A stretch of DNA of 64,000 nucleotides from Hyphomicrobium_A sp963726795 (GTDB taxonomy: Bacteria > Pseudomonadota > Alphaproteobacteria > Rhizobiales > Hyphomicrobiaceae): NCBI GenBank assembly GCA_963726795.1, contig CAVSDD010000004.1, positions 558,001 through 622,000 of the forward strand, given 5' to 3'. Under the pieces are notes generated by a model. That model did no database searches, had not been told where the DNA came from, and saw only the letters and a program-made list of their open reading frames with translations. Of this stretch, positions 28,182 through 37,387 are shown one piece after another. Position numbers and translations under genes: made by a program. Positions within the stretch are counted from its first letter, which is position 1; every line of letters begins with the position of its first letter.

Positions 28182-29045
28182 TCAAACCCAATAGGCAATG
28201 CGTTTGCGGAAAAAGGAAAAGGCGAAGTAGGTGACCGTCCACCCCATGACCGTGATCAGCATTACCGCGAAGATCGAATTAAGCGGCGGCAGCAGTCCCA
28301 TCAGCGGATTTCTGATGATGACCATCAGGTGGTAAAAGGGATTGAGGCCGACGTAGATGATGCGCCGCATCCCGACCAGTTTGTCCGCTGGCCAGAAGAT
28401 CGGCGTCACGAACATCGTGATCTGGATGAGGCTCTGCACCAGCGGCTGCACGTCGCGGAAGCGCAGCGCGAACATGCCAAGCAGCATTGCGATCCAAGCG
28501 CCGTTCAGCAGGATGAGCAGCAAGCCCGGCAATGCCCATAGCTGCATCAGCCCGAGCTTCTCTGGGGCATACAGCACCATGATGAAGAGATAGACCGACA
28601 GGTTGTGGACGAACGCGATCAGGTTCCGCCACAGCAGAGCATAGACCAGGATCGAATAGTCGAACCGCATCTGGCGGAGCAAATTCACGCCGTGCAGGAA
28701 CACCACGCAGCTCTCGATGATCATGGTCGAGAGCATGACCCACACGACCATTCCGGAAACGAGATAGGGCAGGTATTCCTGCGATTGACGCCCGAGCAGG
28801 CCCGAGCCAAGTCCGCCGATGGCGAACACGAACACCAGCAAGCTGATTGCGGCCCAGAACGGGCCGAGCGTCGTTCGGCGGTAGCGGCGCTTGATCTCAA
28901 GCCAGCCGAGCCGCGTCCATAGCGGCCACCGCCGCAAGCCGCCGACGATGTCTTCCCATGCCGTCGTGCGCAGCGAGCGCAGTCCGCCCGAGACCTCAGA
29001 AACGGCCATCGTCGGCTCGACATGCTCCGCGGCACGAAGCGTCAT
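28182..29045 (-). CDS. Polysaccharide ABC exporter permease (Wzm-like)
   Basis: A 287-residue membrane protein with six hydrophobic stretches. The amphipathic start (WTRLGWLEIKRRYRRTTLGP) and FWAAISLLVFVFAIGGLGSG match ABC-2 exporters of the Wzm/KpsM/TagG kind. Together with the ATPase next to it, it would export a lipid-linked polysaccharide from cytoplasm to periplasm. An ABC exporter means chain synthesis is completed in the cytoplasm, in line with the absence of Wzx/Wzy genes in this window. Confidence 0.92.
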   Translation of the reverse strand: MTLRAAEHVEPTMAVSEVSGGLRSLRTTAWEDIVGGLRRWPLWTRLGWLEIKRRYRRTTLGPFWAAISLLVFVFAIGGLGSGLLGRQSQEYLPYLVSGMVVWVMLSTMIIESCVVFLHGVNLLRQMRFDYSILVYALLWRNLIAFVHNLSVYLFIMVLYAPEKLGLMQLWALPGLLLILLNGAWIAMLLGMFALRFRDVQPLVQSLIQITMFVTPIFWPADKLVGMRRIIYVGLNPFYHLMVIIRNPLMGLLPPLNSIFAVMLITVMGWTVTYFAFSFFRKRIAYWV

Positions 29046-29318
29046 TGTGGGCTTGCCTTCAGTCCGAAAATCCTGGTCGGCGCCACTGCGTTCTACCGTT
29101 GCCCGTTATGCGCGGACGCGGGTTAGCGCGGCGCTGAAATTGTCGACGCGCAGCAACGGTTGCATGGTGACCTCATCCGGTAGTGCTGGGGCTGACGGAC
29201 GTTTCAGACGAGGTGGTGGTACGCTCTGAGAAACGGCAGATCAAGTCGATTATGCTCGATAAAACGCCAATCCCTGCAGAACATTGGGAGGTGTGGATTG
29301 CAGGCCGCGCGAGCCTGA

Positions 29319-30206
29319 TCAGCGGGTGCCTTGTGCCTGATTCTCCAATGCGAACGCCTGCAACATGGCTTCGATATGCATCGGCGTGTACCCGTACTTC
29401 TCGCGTGCGCGCTCAATCGATATGACATAGGGCGGACGGCGCGAGGGTTCTGTGTTGATCGCGGAGCGGGCGCCAGTCGCTTGCACGAGGATGTCCACCG
29501 CGCCACGCGTCGTCGTCTTTCCCGCCGCGCCCAGCGTCACGACGTCGTGGCCGCTCCACCCCAAATCGAGGAGGGCGCCGACAAAATCGCACAGGTCGTT
29601 GACATGCACCGCATTGTTGAACGGTGCCTCTCCGTTGAAGAGCGTGATCGGGCGGCCTTCCTTCGCCGCTGCAAGCACGCTCGTAAGCCAGTTGCGCACC
29701 GATCCCCTGCCGATGACTCCTGGCAGTCGCAGTGAAAGCGAGCGCAGGCTCGGCTCTTCACGCACGATGAGCTCGCCAAGGTATTTGCTCATGCCGTAGG
29801 CGTCGGGATCGTAGATCGGTGTCTGCTCGTCCACGAGGGGACCGGGGATGAGACCGTTCACCGACAGGCTGGACAGGTAAATGAACGTATGAGTGCCGGC
29901 GGCCCACGCGTGCGCAACGAGCCGGGCCGTTGCCATGACGTTGTCGCGCACGAGGTCACCGGTTGTGACGCCGGCAACCGGCGAGCGTGCGGCGGCATGC
30001 ACAACCGCGTCGAGCTTCTCGGGCAAGCGAATATCGTCGGCGAGGTCACCGCGGATAATCGACAACTTCGCGCCGCGATGACGCTCCGGGTCAAGCCGGC
30101 CAAAAGTGCGTCCGCACACCGCCGTGACGCTGTGGCCCCGCGCCAGCAGCGCGGCGACCAGATACGATCCGGTAAAACCGCCGGCCCCTGTGATCAGAAC
30201 ATGCAT
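29319..30206 (-). CDS. NAD-dependent sugar epimerase/dehydratase (extended SDR)
   Basis: A 295-residue extended SDR: MHVLITGAGGFTGSYLVAAL (GxxGxxG), TFIYLSSLSVNG with the active-site Ser, YGMSKYLGE (YxxxK) and LRLPGVIGRGSVRNWL. It shares with the SDR at 48023-48904 the pattern RLPGVxGxGSxxNxLxxxxAA and FNNxVHxxDLxxF, so the two are paralogues. It acts on a sugar nucleotide of unknown identity. It lies 16 bases after the transketolase gene. Confidence 0.87.
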   Translation of the reverse strand: MHVLITGAGGFTGSYLVAALLARGHSVTAVCGRTFGRLDPERHRGAKLSIIRGDLADDIRLPEKLDAVVHAAARSPVAGVTTGDLVRDNVMATARLVAHAWAAGTHTFIYLSSLSVNGLIPGPLVDEQTPIYDPDAYGMSKYLGELIVREEPSLRSLSLRLPGVIGRGSVRNWLTSVLAAAKEGRPITLFNGEAPFNNAVHVNDLCDFVGALLDLGWSGHDVVTLGAAGKTTTRGAVDILVQATGARSAINTEPSRRPPYVISIERAREKYGYTPMHIEAMLQAFALENQAQGTR

Positions 30207-30221
30207 CGGCGGTCGTTACGG

Positions 30222-31133
30222 TTATGCCACCGCCGCGAGAACGCGCTCGGGCGAAATGCCGTGCTCTTCGAGCAGATTTTCCCAGCTACCGTAGTTGTGG
30301 ATGAAGGCGTCCTTGAGCGTGAACGTGTCGAGGCGGCAGGTCGCGCGCATGTCCCAGGCGATCTGCTTCGTTTGCGGCGCGAGGCCGCCTTGAGGAGCAT
30401 GCTCCTCAATGACGATGACGTGCTTGTGGGTGCGCAACGCTTCGGCAATCCCATCGCGATCCAGCGGCTTGAGCGTATGGACCGAGACAAGTGAGACCGA
30501 TTTTCCCTGCGCCGCCAGACGGTCGGCGATCTCGGCCGCCATCTTCGTGATGCAGCCGTACGAGAGCATACAGACATCGCTGCCGCGCCGCAGGTAGCGG
30601 ACCTTGCCGAACTGCCAGGGCTCGGCGTCCCTTGTCAGGTTCGGCTCGCCGGCCTTGCCGATGCGCAGATAGACCGGGCCGTTCTTCTGGCGCGCGCACC
30701 AGCGGGTCGCTTCGGTGCATTCGGCCGGATCGCACGGCGCGATGATCTGCATGTTGGGGATCGCGCCCGCAACCGCGATGTCCTCTTGCGTGTGATGCGT
30801 GCCGCCAAGCGTCGAATAAATCACGCCGGCGCCCATGCCGACCACGGTTACGGGCAGGTTCTGATAGCAAAGGTCGTCCCGCACCATCTCGAACGGCCGG
30901 TAGAGCGAGAAGGTGGCGATCGTATAGGCGAACGGCTGGCAGCCCTTGAGCGCCAGGCCGGCGCAGATGCCGATCATGCTCTGCTCGGCGACGCCGACAT
31001 TGATGAAGCGGTCGGGATATTCCGTGCTGAACTTGGCCATGCTGCCGGCGGGCGAAATATCCGAGACGACGATGTAGATGTCGTCGTTCTGCTTTGCCTC
31101 GGCGTAAAGCGCTTCCGCGAACGTGTTCCTCAC
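30222..31133 (-). CDS. Transketolase, C-terminal (pyrimidine-binding and TK-C) subunit
   Basis: The second half of a split transketolase, 303 residues. MRNTFAEALYAEAKQNDDIY is the usual start of this half; GVAEQSMIGICAGLALKGCQ carries the glutamate that activates TPP; GTHHTQEDIAVAGAIPNMQI and the C-terminal domain follow. The ATG at 31133 overlaps the end of the N-terminal half by 4 bases, so they form one heteromeric enzyme. Transketolase moves two-carbon units and makes sedoheptulose 7-phosphate; a copy in a glycan cluster next to heptose genes suggests a dedicated precursor supply. Confidence 0.92.
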   Translation of the reverse strand: MRNTFAEALYAEAKQNDDIYIVVSDISPAGSMAKFSTEYPDRFINVGVAEQSMIGICAGLALKGCQPFAYTIATFSLYRPFEMVRDDLCYQNLPVTVVGMGAGVIYSTLGGTHHTQEDIAVAGAIPNMQIIAPCDPAECTEATRWCARQKNGPVYLRIGKAGEPNLTRDAEPWQFGKVRYLRRGSDVCMLSYGCITKMAAEIADRLAAQGKSVSLVSVHTLKPLDRDGIAEALRTHKHVIVIEEHAPQGGLAPQTKQIAWDMRATCRLDTFTLKDAFIHNYGSWENLLEEHGISPERVLAAVA

Positions 31134-31957
31134 GACTGCGCCTCCAGTTCCGCGATGGCCTGCTTGTATTCGTCCTTGTTGGGCGAACGGTAATGCCAGA
31201 TCGGCACGTTCTCCATGTAGCTTACGCCTTTGCCCTTGGTCGTCTTGGCGACAACCATGAGCGGCGCATTGCCTTTGCGGCTCGTCACAGCGTTATAGAG
31301 CGCGGCGTTGTCGTGACCGTCGGCCTCGACGGTCTCCCACCCGAAGGCGCGGAACTTGTCGGTCAAGGGATAGAACGATGGATGCGTGACGGAGGTGCGC
31401 CCCAGGCTCTGGAAGTCGTTGTTGTCGACGAAGGCCACGATATTCGTGAGCCCGAGCGACGATCCCATCAGCAAGGCTTCCCACGTGGAGCCTTCCTGCA
31501 CCTCGCCGTCGCTGAGCACCGTGTAGATGACGCCGCCCGTGCCGCGCCCGCGTTCTGCAAGCGCCATGCCGACAACCATCGACAAACCGTGCCCGAGCGA
31601 TCCGGTCGAGGCCTCAATGCCGGGATTGCCGTAATCGGGGTGCACGCCGAGCCGCCCGCCGGGCGTGCAATAGGCGTCAAGATCCGCGCGCGGCATGATC
31701 CCAAGATCCTCGAGGATCACGTACTGGATCATGCAGCCGTGGCCCTTCGACATGAGGAAGGTGTCGGGCGAGCCTTTCCCAGTCGGCGCCTTGCGCATGA
31801 GGCCGTTGTAGATCACATCGACGATCTCGGTGCACGAGAAGGCGCCGCCGATGTGCAGCGCCGACACGTTCTGCGACATGTCGAGGATGCGCCGGCGGTA
31901 CTTCTTGCAGCGCGCCTTGGCCGCAGCCGCGTCGAAGGTTATGGCTCGATTGGACAT
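31130..31957 (-). CDS. Transketolase, N-terminal (TPP-binding) subunit
   Basis: The first half, 275 residues. Visible are FLMSKGHGCMIQYVIL, the conserved GIEASTGSLGHGLSMVVGMA and the TPP pyrophosphate-binding motif running from LSDGEVQEGS to FVDNND (GDG...NN type). With the next gene it makes up a complete transketolase. Split enzymes of this type occur widely in secondary-metabolite and sugar clusters, separate from the housekeeping single-chain enzyme. Confidence 0.92.
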   Translation of the reverse strand: MSNRAITFDAAAAKARCKKYRRRILDMSQNVSALHIGGAFSCTEIVDVIYNGLMRKAPTGKGSPDTFLMSKGHGCMIQYVILEDLGIMPRADLDAYCTPGGRLGVHPDYGNPGIEASTGSLGHGLSMVVGMALAERGRGTGGVIYTVLSDGEVQEGSTWEALLMGSSLGLTNIVAFVDNNDFQSLGRTSVTHPSFYPLTDKFRAFGWETVEADGHDNAALYNAVTSRKGNAPLMVVAKTTKGKGVSYMENVPIWHYRSPNKDEYKQAIAELEAQS

Positions 31958-31973
31958 CGGGCTCGTCCTTCCT

Positions 31974-32630
31974 TTATTCGATGATGGTCCAGTAGTAGTC
32001 GCCGGTATAGCCAGCCTCCTGGAAGACCTTGATCCAGCCTTCGGGGTAGTCGTGGAACCTGGCGGTCAGCACCCAGTCCTCGAAGACGGCCTTCTGCTCC
32101 GGTGTGCGGTAGGAATCGACCTGCACGAAGGCGCGGCCGCCCGAGACCCTTTGTAGCTCCTTGAGCGCGCGGATGCATCCCTCGCGGTCGAGGTTGTGGA
32201 TTGTATTGAGGGAAACCGCGCCCTTGAAGCTGTTGTCGGGGAATGGCAGATCGTCGGCGCTGCCCAAGTGCAGGCGTCCAATCGCCTCGGGCTCGCAGTG
32301 CATCAGCCCATATTTCGATATGTCGAGGCCGAACGCCTCAAGCCCCGGGCAAGCGCTTAGCAGATCCTTGACGAGAAAGCCCTTGCCGGCGCCGACGTCG
32401 AGGATGCGATCGCCGCTCTTCAAGCCGAAATGCGCAACCATGTCCTGCGCGACAGGGACCCAACGGCCGTCGTAGCGGTAGCCGCCGTAGCCGTATTCGC
32501 GCGGGCCATCGAAGTACTGCTGGCCATATTCGCGGGAGATGCGCACGTGCTCGTCGGTCTTGGCGTGCGCGCGCGCGCCGACGTTGCGCTTGCCGCGCGG
32601 CAGCTTCGCAAGAAGGTTTACTTCCCCCAT
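31974..32630 (-). CDS. SAM-dependent methyltransferase (class I)
   Basis: A 218-residue protein with motif I ILDVGAGKGFLVKDLLSACP, the acidic AFGLDISKYGL, DDLPFPDNSFKGAVSLNTIH (motif IV), and RVSGGRAFVQVDSYR. It has an unusual ending in FQEAGYTGDYYWTIIE. The start MGEVNLLAKLPRGKRNVGAR is basic. The gene is 16 bases upstream of the transketolase halves, so part of the same operon. It probably methylates a sugar nucleotide; the exact target is unknown. Confidence 0.87.
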   Translation of the reverse strand: MGEVNLLAKLPRGKRNVGARAHAKTDEHVRISREYGQQYFDGPREYGYGGYRYDGRWVPVAQDMVAHFGLKSGDRILDVGAGKGFLVKDLLSACPGLEAFGLDISKYGLMHCEPEAIGRLHLGSADDLPFPDNSFKGAVSLNTIHNLDREGCIRALKELQRVSGGRAFVQVDSYRTPEQKAVFEDWVLTARFHDYPEGWIKVFQEAGYTGDYYWTIIE

Positions 32631-32663
32631 CGTTCATCCTCGTTCCAGCCAAGCGTGCCGGTG

Positions 32664-33569
32664 TTAAGCGCTGGCGCGCTGCGCGCCATTGCCGAATACC
32701 TCGGTGTGCACGCGGCGCAAGCCGCCGGCTAGCGGCTCATAGTGGAAATCTGGAAATGCCTTGCGGCATTCGGTAATGTCGAAGAACCGGTGCAGCAGAT
32801 GCGCACGCGGACCGGGGCGCGGCACGAACTTGACCTCGGCCTGCGGCGTGAAATTCCCCGCTACAAGGTGAGCAATGTCGGCAAACGGTGTCGAGACCCC
32901 CGTGACGGCGTTGAGCGCGCCGGTGCTTTTGTGATTGAGGATGCGCACGGCGAGCCGCGCCACGTCCTCGACCGCCACGTGATCGCGCTTCTCCTCGCCC
33001 TCGCCGAAAAGCGTGATCGGCTCGCCGTTCGCCGCCTGCCGCCGATAGCGGTTGGGTCCATAGCCGCCGTGCGGATCGCCGGCGCCGTAAATGAGCGTGG
33101 GTCGCAGCGCCGCGAACGGACAGCCGCACTCGGTGCGCAGCATCAATTCGCGCGCGGCATGCATCATGCCGTGGAACGTCGAGGGCGCGAGCGCCGAGCG
33201 CTCGGTCACCGGATTGGCGTCGTCGGCGTAAACCGCGTCAGAGCTGATGTAAAGGAGATGTGCCGGGCGCACCGCACTGAAGGCATCGAGCGCCGTCTGC
33301 GCCATGCGCTGATTGGCAAGCATCTGCGCGCTGGTCTTTGCAGGAGCAATCGCCGAGACGAACACGACGGAATCGGTTGGCTGGAGCCGTGCTTTGAGCC
33401 GTTCGGCGCCATCGTTGGCGAGCAAGTCTGCGTCCTTGCGCGTCACCCCGACAAACGGGATGCGTGAGGCCGCAAGCTCCGCAGCAATCGACGAGCCGAC
33501 GAAACCGCCAGCTCCGACGATGACCACGCGCTCCGGCGGCTGCGGCTTCTCGTAGGTATGCGTCAGCAC
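32664..33569 (-). CDS. Extended SDR (sugar epimerase-like) lacking the YxxxK motif
   Basis: A 301-residue SDR. I start it at GTG 33569, which overlaps the corrected stop of the upstream gene. The Rossmann loop VVIVGAGGFVGSSIAAEL, LLYISSDAVYAD (active-site Ser) and LRPTLIYGAGDPHGGYG are present. Where YxxxK should be, the sequence is STFHGMMHAARE: both Tyr and Lys are replaced. Either this branch uses other residues (a His takes the Lys place) or it does not perform hydride transfer. In the sequence as given, a frameshift near 33712 joins it to the upstream dehydrogenase-like gene, giving one apparent 731-residue frame; I regard that as an artefact. Confidence 0.8.
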   Translation of the reverse strand: MLTHTYEKPQPPERVVIVGAGGFVGSSIAAELAASRIPFVGVTRKDADLLANDGAERLKARLQPTDSVVFVSAIAPAKTSAQMLANQRMAQTALDAFSAVRPAHLLYISSDAVYADDANPVTERSALAPSTFHGMMHAARELMLRTECGCPFAALRPTLIYGAGDPHGGYGPNRYRRQAANGEPITLFGEGEEKRDHVAVEDVARLAVRILNHKSTGALNAVTGVSTPFADIAHLVAGNFTPQAEVKFVPRPGPRAHLLHRFFDITECRKAFPDFHYEPLAGGLRRVHTEVFGNGAQRASA

Positions 33570-34859
33570 GGGACGGCACCTCGCGGAGCGATACCAAGCG
33601 TCCGCCGATCGAGGCCAGCAGCGCGGGCAGCGTTGGCATCGAGCACGCGGAACGGGTCGAGCACGAGACGCCCGCGCATGGCCTTGGCCAGATCGGCAGG
33701 CGCGATGGAGCCGGAACTCCGGCCAGGGCGTCATGATGGCGAGCGCGTCGACGCCGGTCGCCGCCTCCAGCGCCGAAGCCGCGCTGCGCGTGGCGGGATG
33801 GGGCGCGGCACTTGCCGGCACGACGGGATCGTAGACCTGCAGCTGCCAGGGGCCCAGATGCCGGATCAGTGCAACGGAAGGGGAGTTCTTCACCGAGTGC
33901 GTGTTCTCCTTGTAGGCGAGCCCGAGGACGCCGAGCCGCGCATCGGGCTTGTGTGCGAGCAGCTCACCGTGCAGCACCCGTAGCGGCCAATCCTTGCGAT
34001 GGCGGCTGTTGGTGAGGAAGGCGCGGATGAGGGAAGCCTCCGTGCCGTACTCTTCCGAGAAGCGGATCACGGTCGCAAGATCGCGCTCGAGGTTGCCGCC
34101 GGCGATGCCGAGGCCGGGAGCCAGGTAGGCGTGCTGTCCGATGCGAGCGTCGAGTTTCAGGGCAGGTGCAATCTCGAGCCAGTCGGCGCCGATGCGCTCG
34201 CACAGCTCGGCAAGCGTGTTGGCGACTGCGATCGAGGCGACGAGGCAGCAGTTGATCGATATCTTGGCGAGCTCCGCGCTCTCGAGCCGCATCGGCAGGA
34301 TCGGGCAGCCGAAGGCGCCAAGATACGTCGCGAGCGGCGCAGGCAACGGGTCGGCCGGGTCACCAGGACAGCCGACGATAAAACGCTCAGGCTTGGTCGC
34401 CCGCTCGACGGCGCGTCCGAATACCAGCGTCTCGACCTGGTAATAGACGGGCTGGCCGGGCCGCTGGCGCGCGCGCGTGAAGCCCGGCGGCACCTGGCTC
34501 AGCACCACGACAACGGCGTCGGCTGTTGCGGTGTCGACCGCAATGCCGAGTAGTTTCTCAAGCACACCAAGGTCGCTTTGGCCTTGATCGTCGGTGGGCA
34601 CGTCGGGCGCGACGTAGATGAGATCGCAGTCCGCAAGCCGCTTGGCGTCGGAGGTAAAGGAGATTCGGCTGCGGTTGTCGCGCAGGAGATCATCGAGCTC
34701 CGGCTCCTGGACCGGCAGCTTGCCGGCATCGAGCGCCGCCACGAGACCCGCGTCTAGATCGAACCCCAAAGTCTCGAAGCCTTTGCTGGCCGCGGCGACC
34801 GCGGAGCAGATGCCAAGGTGGGTCATGCCGACGAAGGCGATCTTCGGAGATTTGCTCAT
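33563..34859 (-). CDS. UDP-sugar dehydrogenase-like protein without catalytic Cys (C-terminal frameshift)
   Basis: A protein of about 430 residues with the three-domain plan of UDP-glucose/GDP-mannose dehydrogenases: KIAFVGMTHLGICSAVAAAS at the start, AELAKISINCCLVASIAVAN in the middle and RLGVLGLAYKENTHSVKNSP in the C-terminal domain. Two key sites are altered. The N-terminal loop is GMTHLG instead of GxGxxG, and the active-site stretch, normally GGxCxxKD, is APGLGIAGGNLERDL with no Cys. So it cannot be a normal two-step UDP-sugar dehydrogenase. A frame change near 33712 gives a wrong tail; corrected, it ends LGIAPRGAVPC with stop at 33563. Confidence 0.8.
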
Positions 34860-35802
34860 GTGGCGGGCTTTGTGTTGGTCGCGGCTGCAACTTCATCGCC
34901 AAGGCGGCCAAGAACTTTGTGCAGCCAGACATCGTTGGCGAGGTCGGTTTGCTGGCGCTCGGCGACGAGATGCTTGAAGTGCTCGTATTCCAGCGCCCAG
35001 GTCGGATCCTCCTGGACGAGGGTCGTTGCTTCCTCGCTGGGACGGCCGCTCGGCAGCACGCGCTTGCGCACGGTGAACGTCGAAGGCCCCCATTTGCACA
35101 GTGACGAAATGTGCGCGCTGCCCTGTTCGGCGAACACGTCGCAGACGAAGTCGTTGCGCCAGGACAGCAGCGTCATCTCCATCTCGAGCTTGGGCCGGCT
35201 GTTTCTCCGAGGCGATCACGACGTGATCGCGGGCGCGGTTCTCGAAGCAACTAGCCGACGTTACGTGGAAATCTTCGGTCGAGGTCGCCGAACCAGAAGC
35301 GCGCCGTGTCGAGCAGATGCGAGCCCAGATCGGGAAGCACACCGGCGGCCTGGTCGCGCCAGGCAGAATTCGCGCACCAGCCGCGCCGTGCCGTTGCCGT
35401 AGAACATCCGGCAGCGATAGACGGTGCCGAGCGCGCCCGATCGGATCAGGTCGCGCATCGCAACGTAGTGCGGTTCGAAGCGGTGGTTGTAGGCGGTGTA
35501 GAGAGCGCGTTGTTCTTGCGCGCGGTTGCCTGCAGCTGGTCGAGCTCTCGCTGGCTTGACGCGTGCAGCGGCTTCTCGACCAGCGCATGTTTCCCGTGCG
35601 CGGCAAGGTAGCCGAGAATATCCTGCTTGGGGGCGTCGGGGGTGCAGACGAGTGCCGCGTCGTAGCTTTCGAGCGGCACCTCGCGGATGTCGCGCCATTG
35701 CGCGTCGGCGAGGACGGGATCGACGATGCCGACGCCGTCGTTGCCGGCGACACGCAGCCGCTTCTTGCCCTGGACGCCATAACCAACGATGACACAGCGC
35801 AT
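34856..35802 (-). pseudogene. Gfo/Idh/MocA family oxidoreductase (frameshifted)
   Basis: A sugar-nucleotide or sugar oxidoreductase using NAD(P). The ATG at 35802 (with GGAAGGAG 13 bases before) gives MRCVIVGYGVQGKKRL, then ESYDAALVCTPDAPKQDIL and HALVEKPLHASS with the EKP motif of the family. After LQATARKNNALY the frame changes near 35505 (YNHRFEPHYVAMRDLIRSGA, LGTVYRCRMFYGNGTARLVR), then near 35365, 35270 and 35190, and ends DEVAAATNTKPAT at 34856. The restored length is about 315 residues. It overlaps the next gene by 4 bases (ATGA). Confidence 0.8.
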
Positions 35803-35826
35803 GTAGGACGATCGCTCCTTCCGAGC

Positions 35827-36754
35827 TCAGGCGTACTGCGCAAGGCGCTCGATAGTGCTCGAGCTTGGCGAGCACGTCGGTCGGGCCGACCGGCACGTTG
35901 CCCTCGTGCTCGCACACGACCGCGGCGGCGAGCGAGCCCAGCACTGATGCGATGACGGCGTTGCGCGTCACGAACAGCGAAGGAGCCGCATAGGCCAGCA
36001 GCGCGTCACCCGAGCCGACGGCATCGATAACGCGATCGGCGAAGCTGTCGAGGGCGAAGAACGAGCGCACGTCCTCGTCCATCTTCGGCACGTTGCGGAA
36101 CGTCATGATCCCGCGTTCGCCGAGCTTGAGCATCAGGATCTCGCAGCTTGGCGCGCTGATAGAGCTCAAGCCCCAGCGGCCGCACGACCGAATCCTGGTC
36201 GCCGAGCGCGAACCGCGCCTCGCGCTCGTTCGGCGTGATGAGATCGAAGCCCTGGAATTCGAGGATGTTGCCCCAGCGGCTCGCGACTTGGCTGTCGGCC
36301 ACCGGAAGCGCCCTTGGGAATGGCGGCCGTCAAGCGACGGGATCGTATCGCGGTTGATAGATGCCGTGGCGGAAATCGCTGAAAACGACGATATCGGCAG
36401 GCGTGCTCTGCAGCTGATCGCAGACGGATTTCAGAATGCGATCCGAGATGGAGCGGTTGTCGACGGTGTCGATCTTCAGAAGATTGTAGCCGTTCGAGAT
36501 GATCGCGTTCTTGTTCGTCGTCGGGCGTGTGCGATCGATGATCGGCGCGCAATTCACACCCGCCGCCGCCAGATCCTTGAGGGCGAACTCAGCGAGCGCG
36601 TCATCGCCGAGCACGGTCGAGAATGTGACATCGGCGCCTGCGGCCTTGAGGTGCTTAGCCACGATGCCGGCACCGCCGACGAAATCCTGCCGCTGCTCGA
36701 AGCGAACGCTCATGGTCGGCGTCTTGGTCATGCCGCCGATCATCGAGCAGTCGT
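35827..36754 (-). pseudogene. PfkB-type sugar kinase half of a cytidylyltransferase-kinase protein (frameshifted)
   Basis: A ribokinase-fold sugar kinase, related to the kinase half of HldE/RfaE. Motifs are RQDFVGGAGIVAKHLKAAGA (substrate glycines), STVLGDDALAEFALKDLAAA and, near the end, VIDAVGSGDALLAYAAPS (the GxGD anion hole and catalytic Asp). Shifts occur near 36745 (junction with the transferase half), 36335, 36150 and 35850; corrected, the protein ends LEHYRRLAQYA at a TGA at 35827. The upstream half already ends in the first kinase strand (VHVVGDTIIDSY), so both are most likely one gene. It would phosphorylate heptose 7-phosphate at C1. Confidence 0.78.
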
Positions 36755-37387
36755 ATAGCTGTCGATGATCGTGTCGCCGACGACGTGCACCTTGATGCCC
36801 GCGATCTTGTCCAGTGCGCCACGCAGATCGCCGATCGACAGCCCTTCAGCCTCCATGAGTGCCATCAGCTTCTCGGTGGCGATCGCGGGCGGTTCGATCT
36901 CAATGAAGTGCGATGACGAATAGATGATGTCGCCAGGCGTGAAGATGATCTCGCCGCCGTAGGCCTCGACCGCCGACTTCTCCTCGGCCGTGCGCGGATG
37001 CAGGCCAGACTTGGTGTATTCATAGCCCTTGGCAAAATAATCGGGCTTGATGATGCTGATGTTTGCGATCGGGGTGGGATCGGGATCGATCACCACGTAG
37101 TCGACGACCTCGAGCGCTGCGAGGTTGAACGCGCGCAATTCCTGCGGAACGAACGGGCGGAAGTTTGCCTTGGCGATATGGGCATCAGCAGTGAGACTTG
37201 CGACCAGGATGTCGCCTTTGCTCTTTGCGTAGAGAAGATGGCGGACATGGCCCGGATGCACGATATCGAACGTGCCGTGGCACATGATGACTTTTTTAGA
37301 GCGCGGCGGCGCGCCGATGAGAGCGGCGATCTCTTTCGCGGTCTTGACCTTGTGGCTTACGAGCTTGCGGCTGGGTTCATCGATCAT
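36740..37387 (-). CDS. Cytidylyltransferase half (RfaE domain II-like) of the same protein
   Basis: A nucleotidyltransferase of the RfaE/TagD superfamily. KKVIMCHGTFDIVHPGHVRH has the GTFDxxHxGH signature near residue 33, and YSSSHFIEIEP is the counterpart of the ISST motif. It would activate heptose 1-phosphate to an NDP-heptose. The ATG at 37387 (MIDEPSRKLVSHKVK) overlaps the stop of the epimerase upstream by 4 bases. The order transferase then kinase is the reverse of the E. coli HldE. The frame ends prematurely at 36740 in the kinase part because of a shift. Confidence 0.85.
   Translation of the reverse strand: MIDEPSRKLVSHKVKTAKEIAALIGAPPRSKKVIMCHGTFDIVHPGHVRHLLYAKSKGDILVASLTADAHIAKANFRPFVPQELRAFNLAALEVVDYVVIDPDPTPIANISIIKPDYFAKGYEYTKSGLHPRTAEEKSAVEAYGGEIIFTPGDIIYSSSHFIEIEPPAIATEKLMALMEAEGLSIGDLRGALDKIAGIKVHVVGDTIIDSYTTAR

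Noticed and set aside
29046..29318. Possible small genes between the ABC permease and the SDR gene
   Set aside because: Short open frames there have no ribosome site, and the sequence looks non-coding.
32664..34859. Apparent 731-residue dehydrogenase-SDR fusion protein
   Set aside because: The linking ~50 residues are Arg-rich nonsense, whereas another frame gives a proper dehydrogenase end with a stop overlapping a GTG start of the SDR.
35261..36169. Apparent kinase-oxidoreductase fusion
   Set aside because: A frame change near 35850 hides the kinase stop at 35827, which is followed by a good ribosome site and the Gfo/Idh start at 35802.
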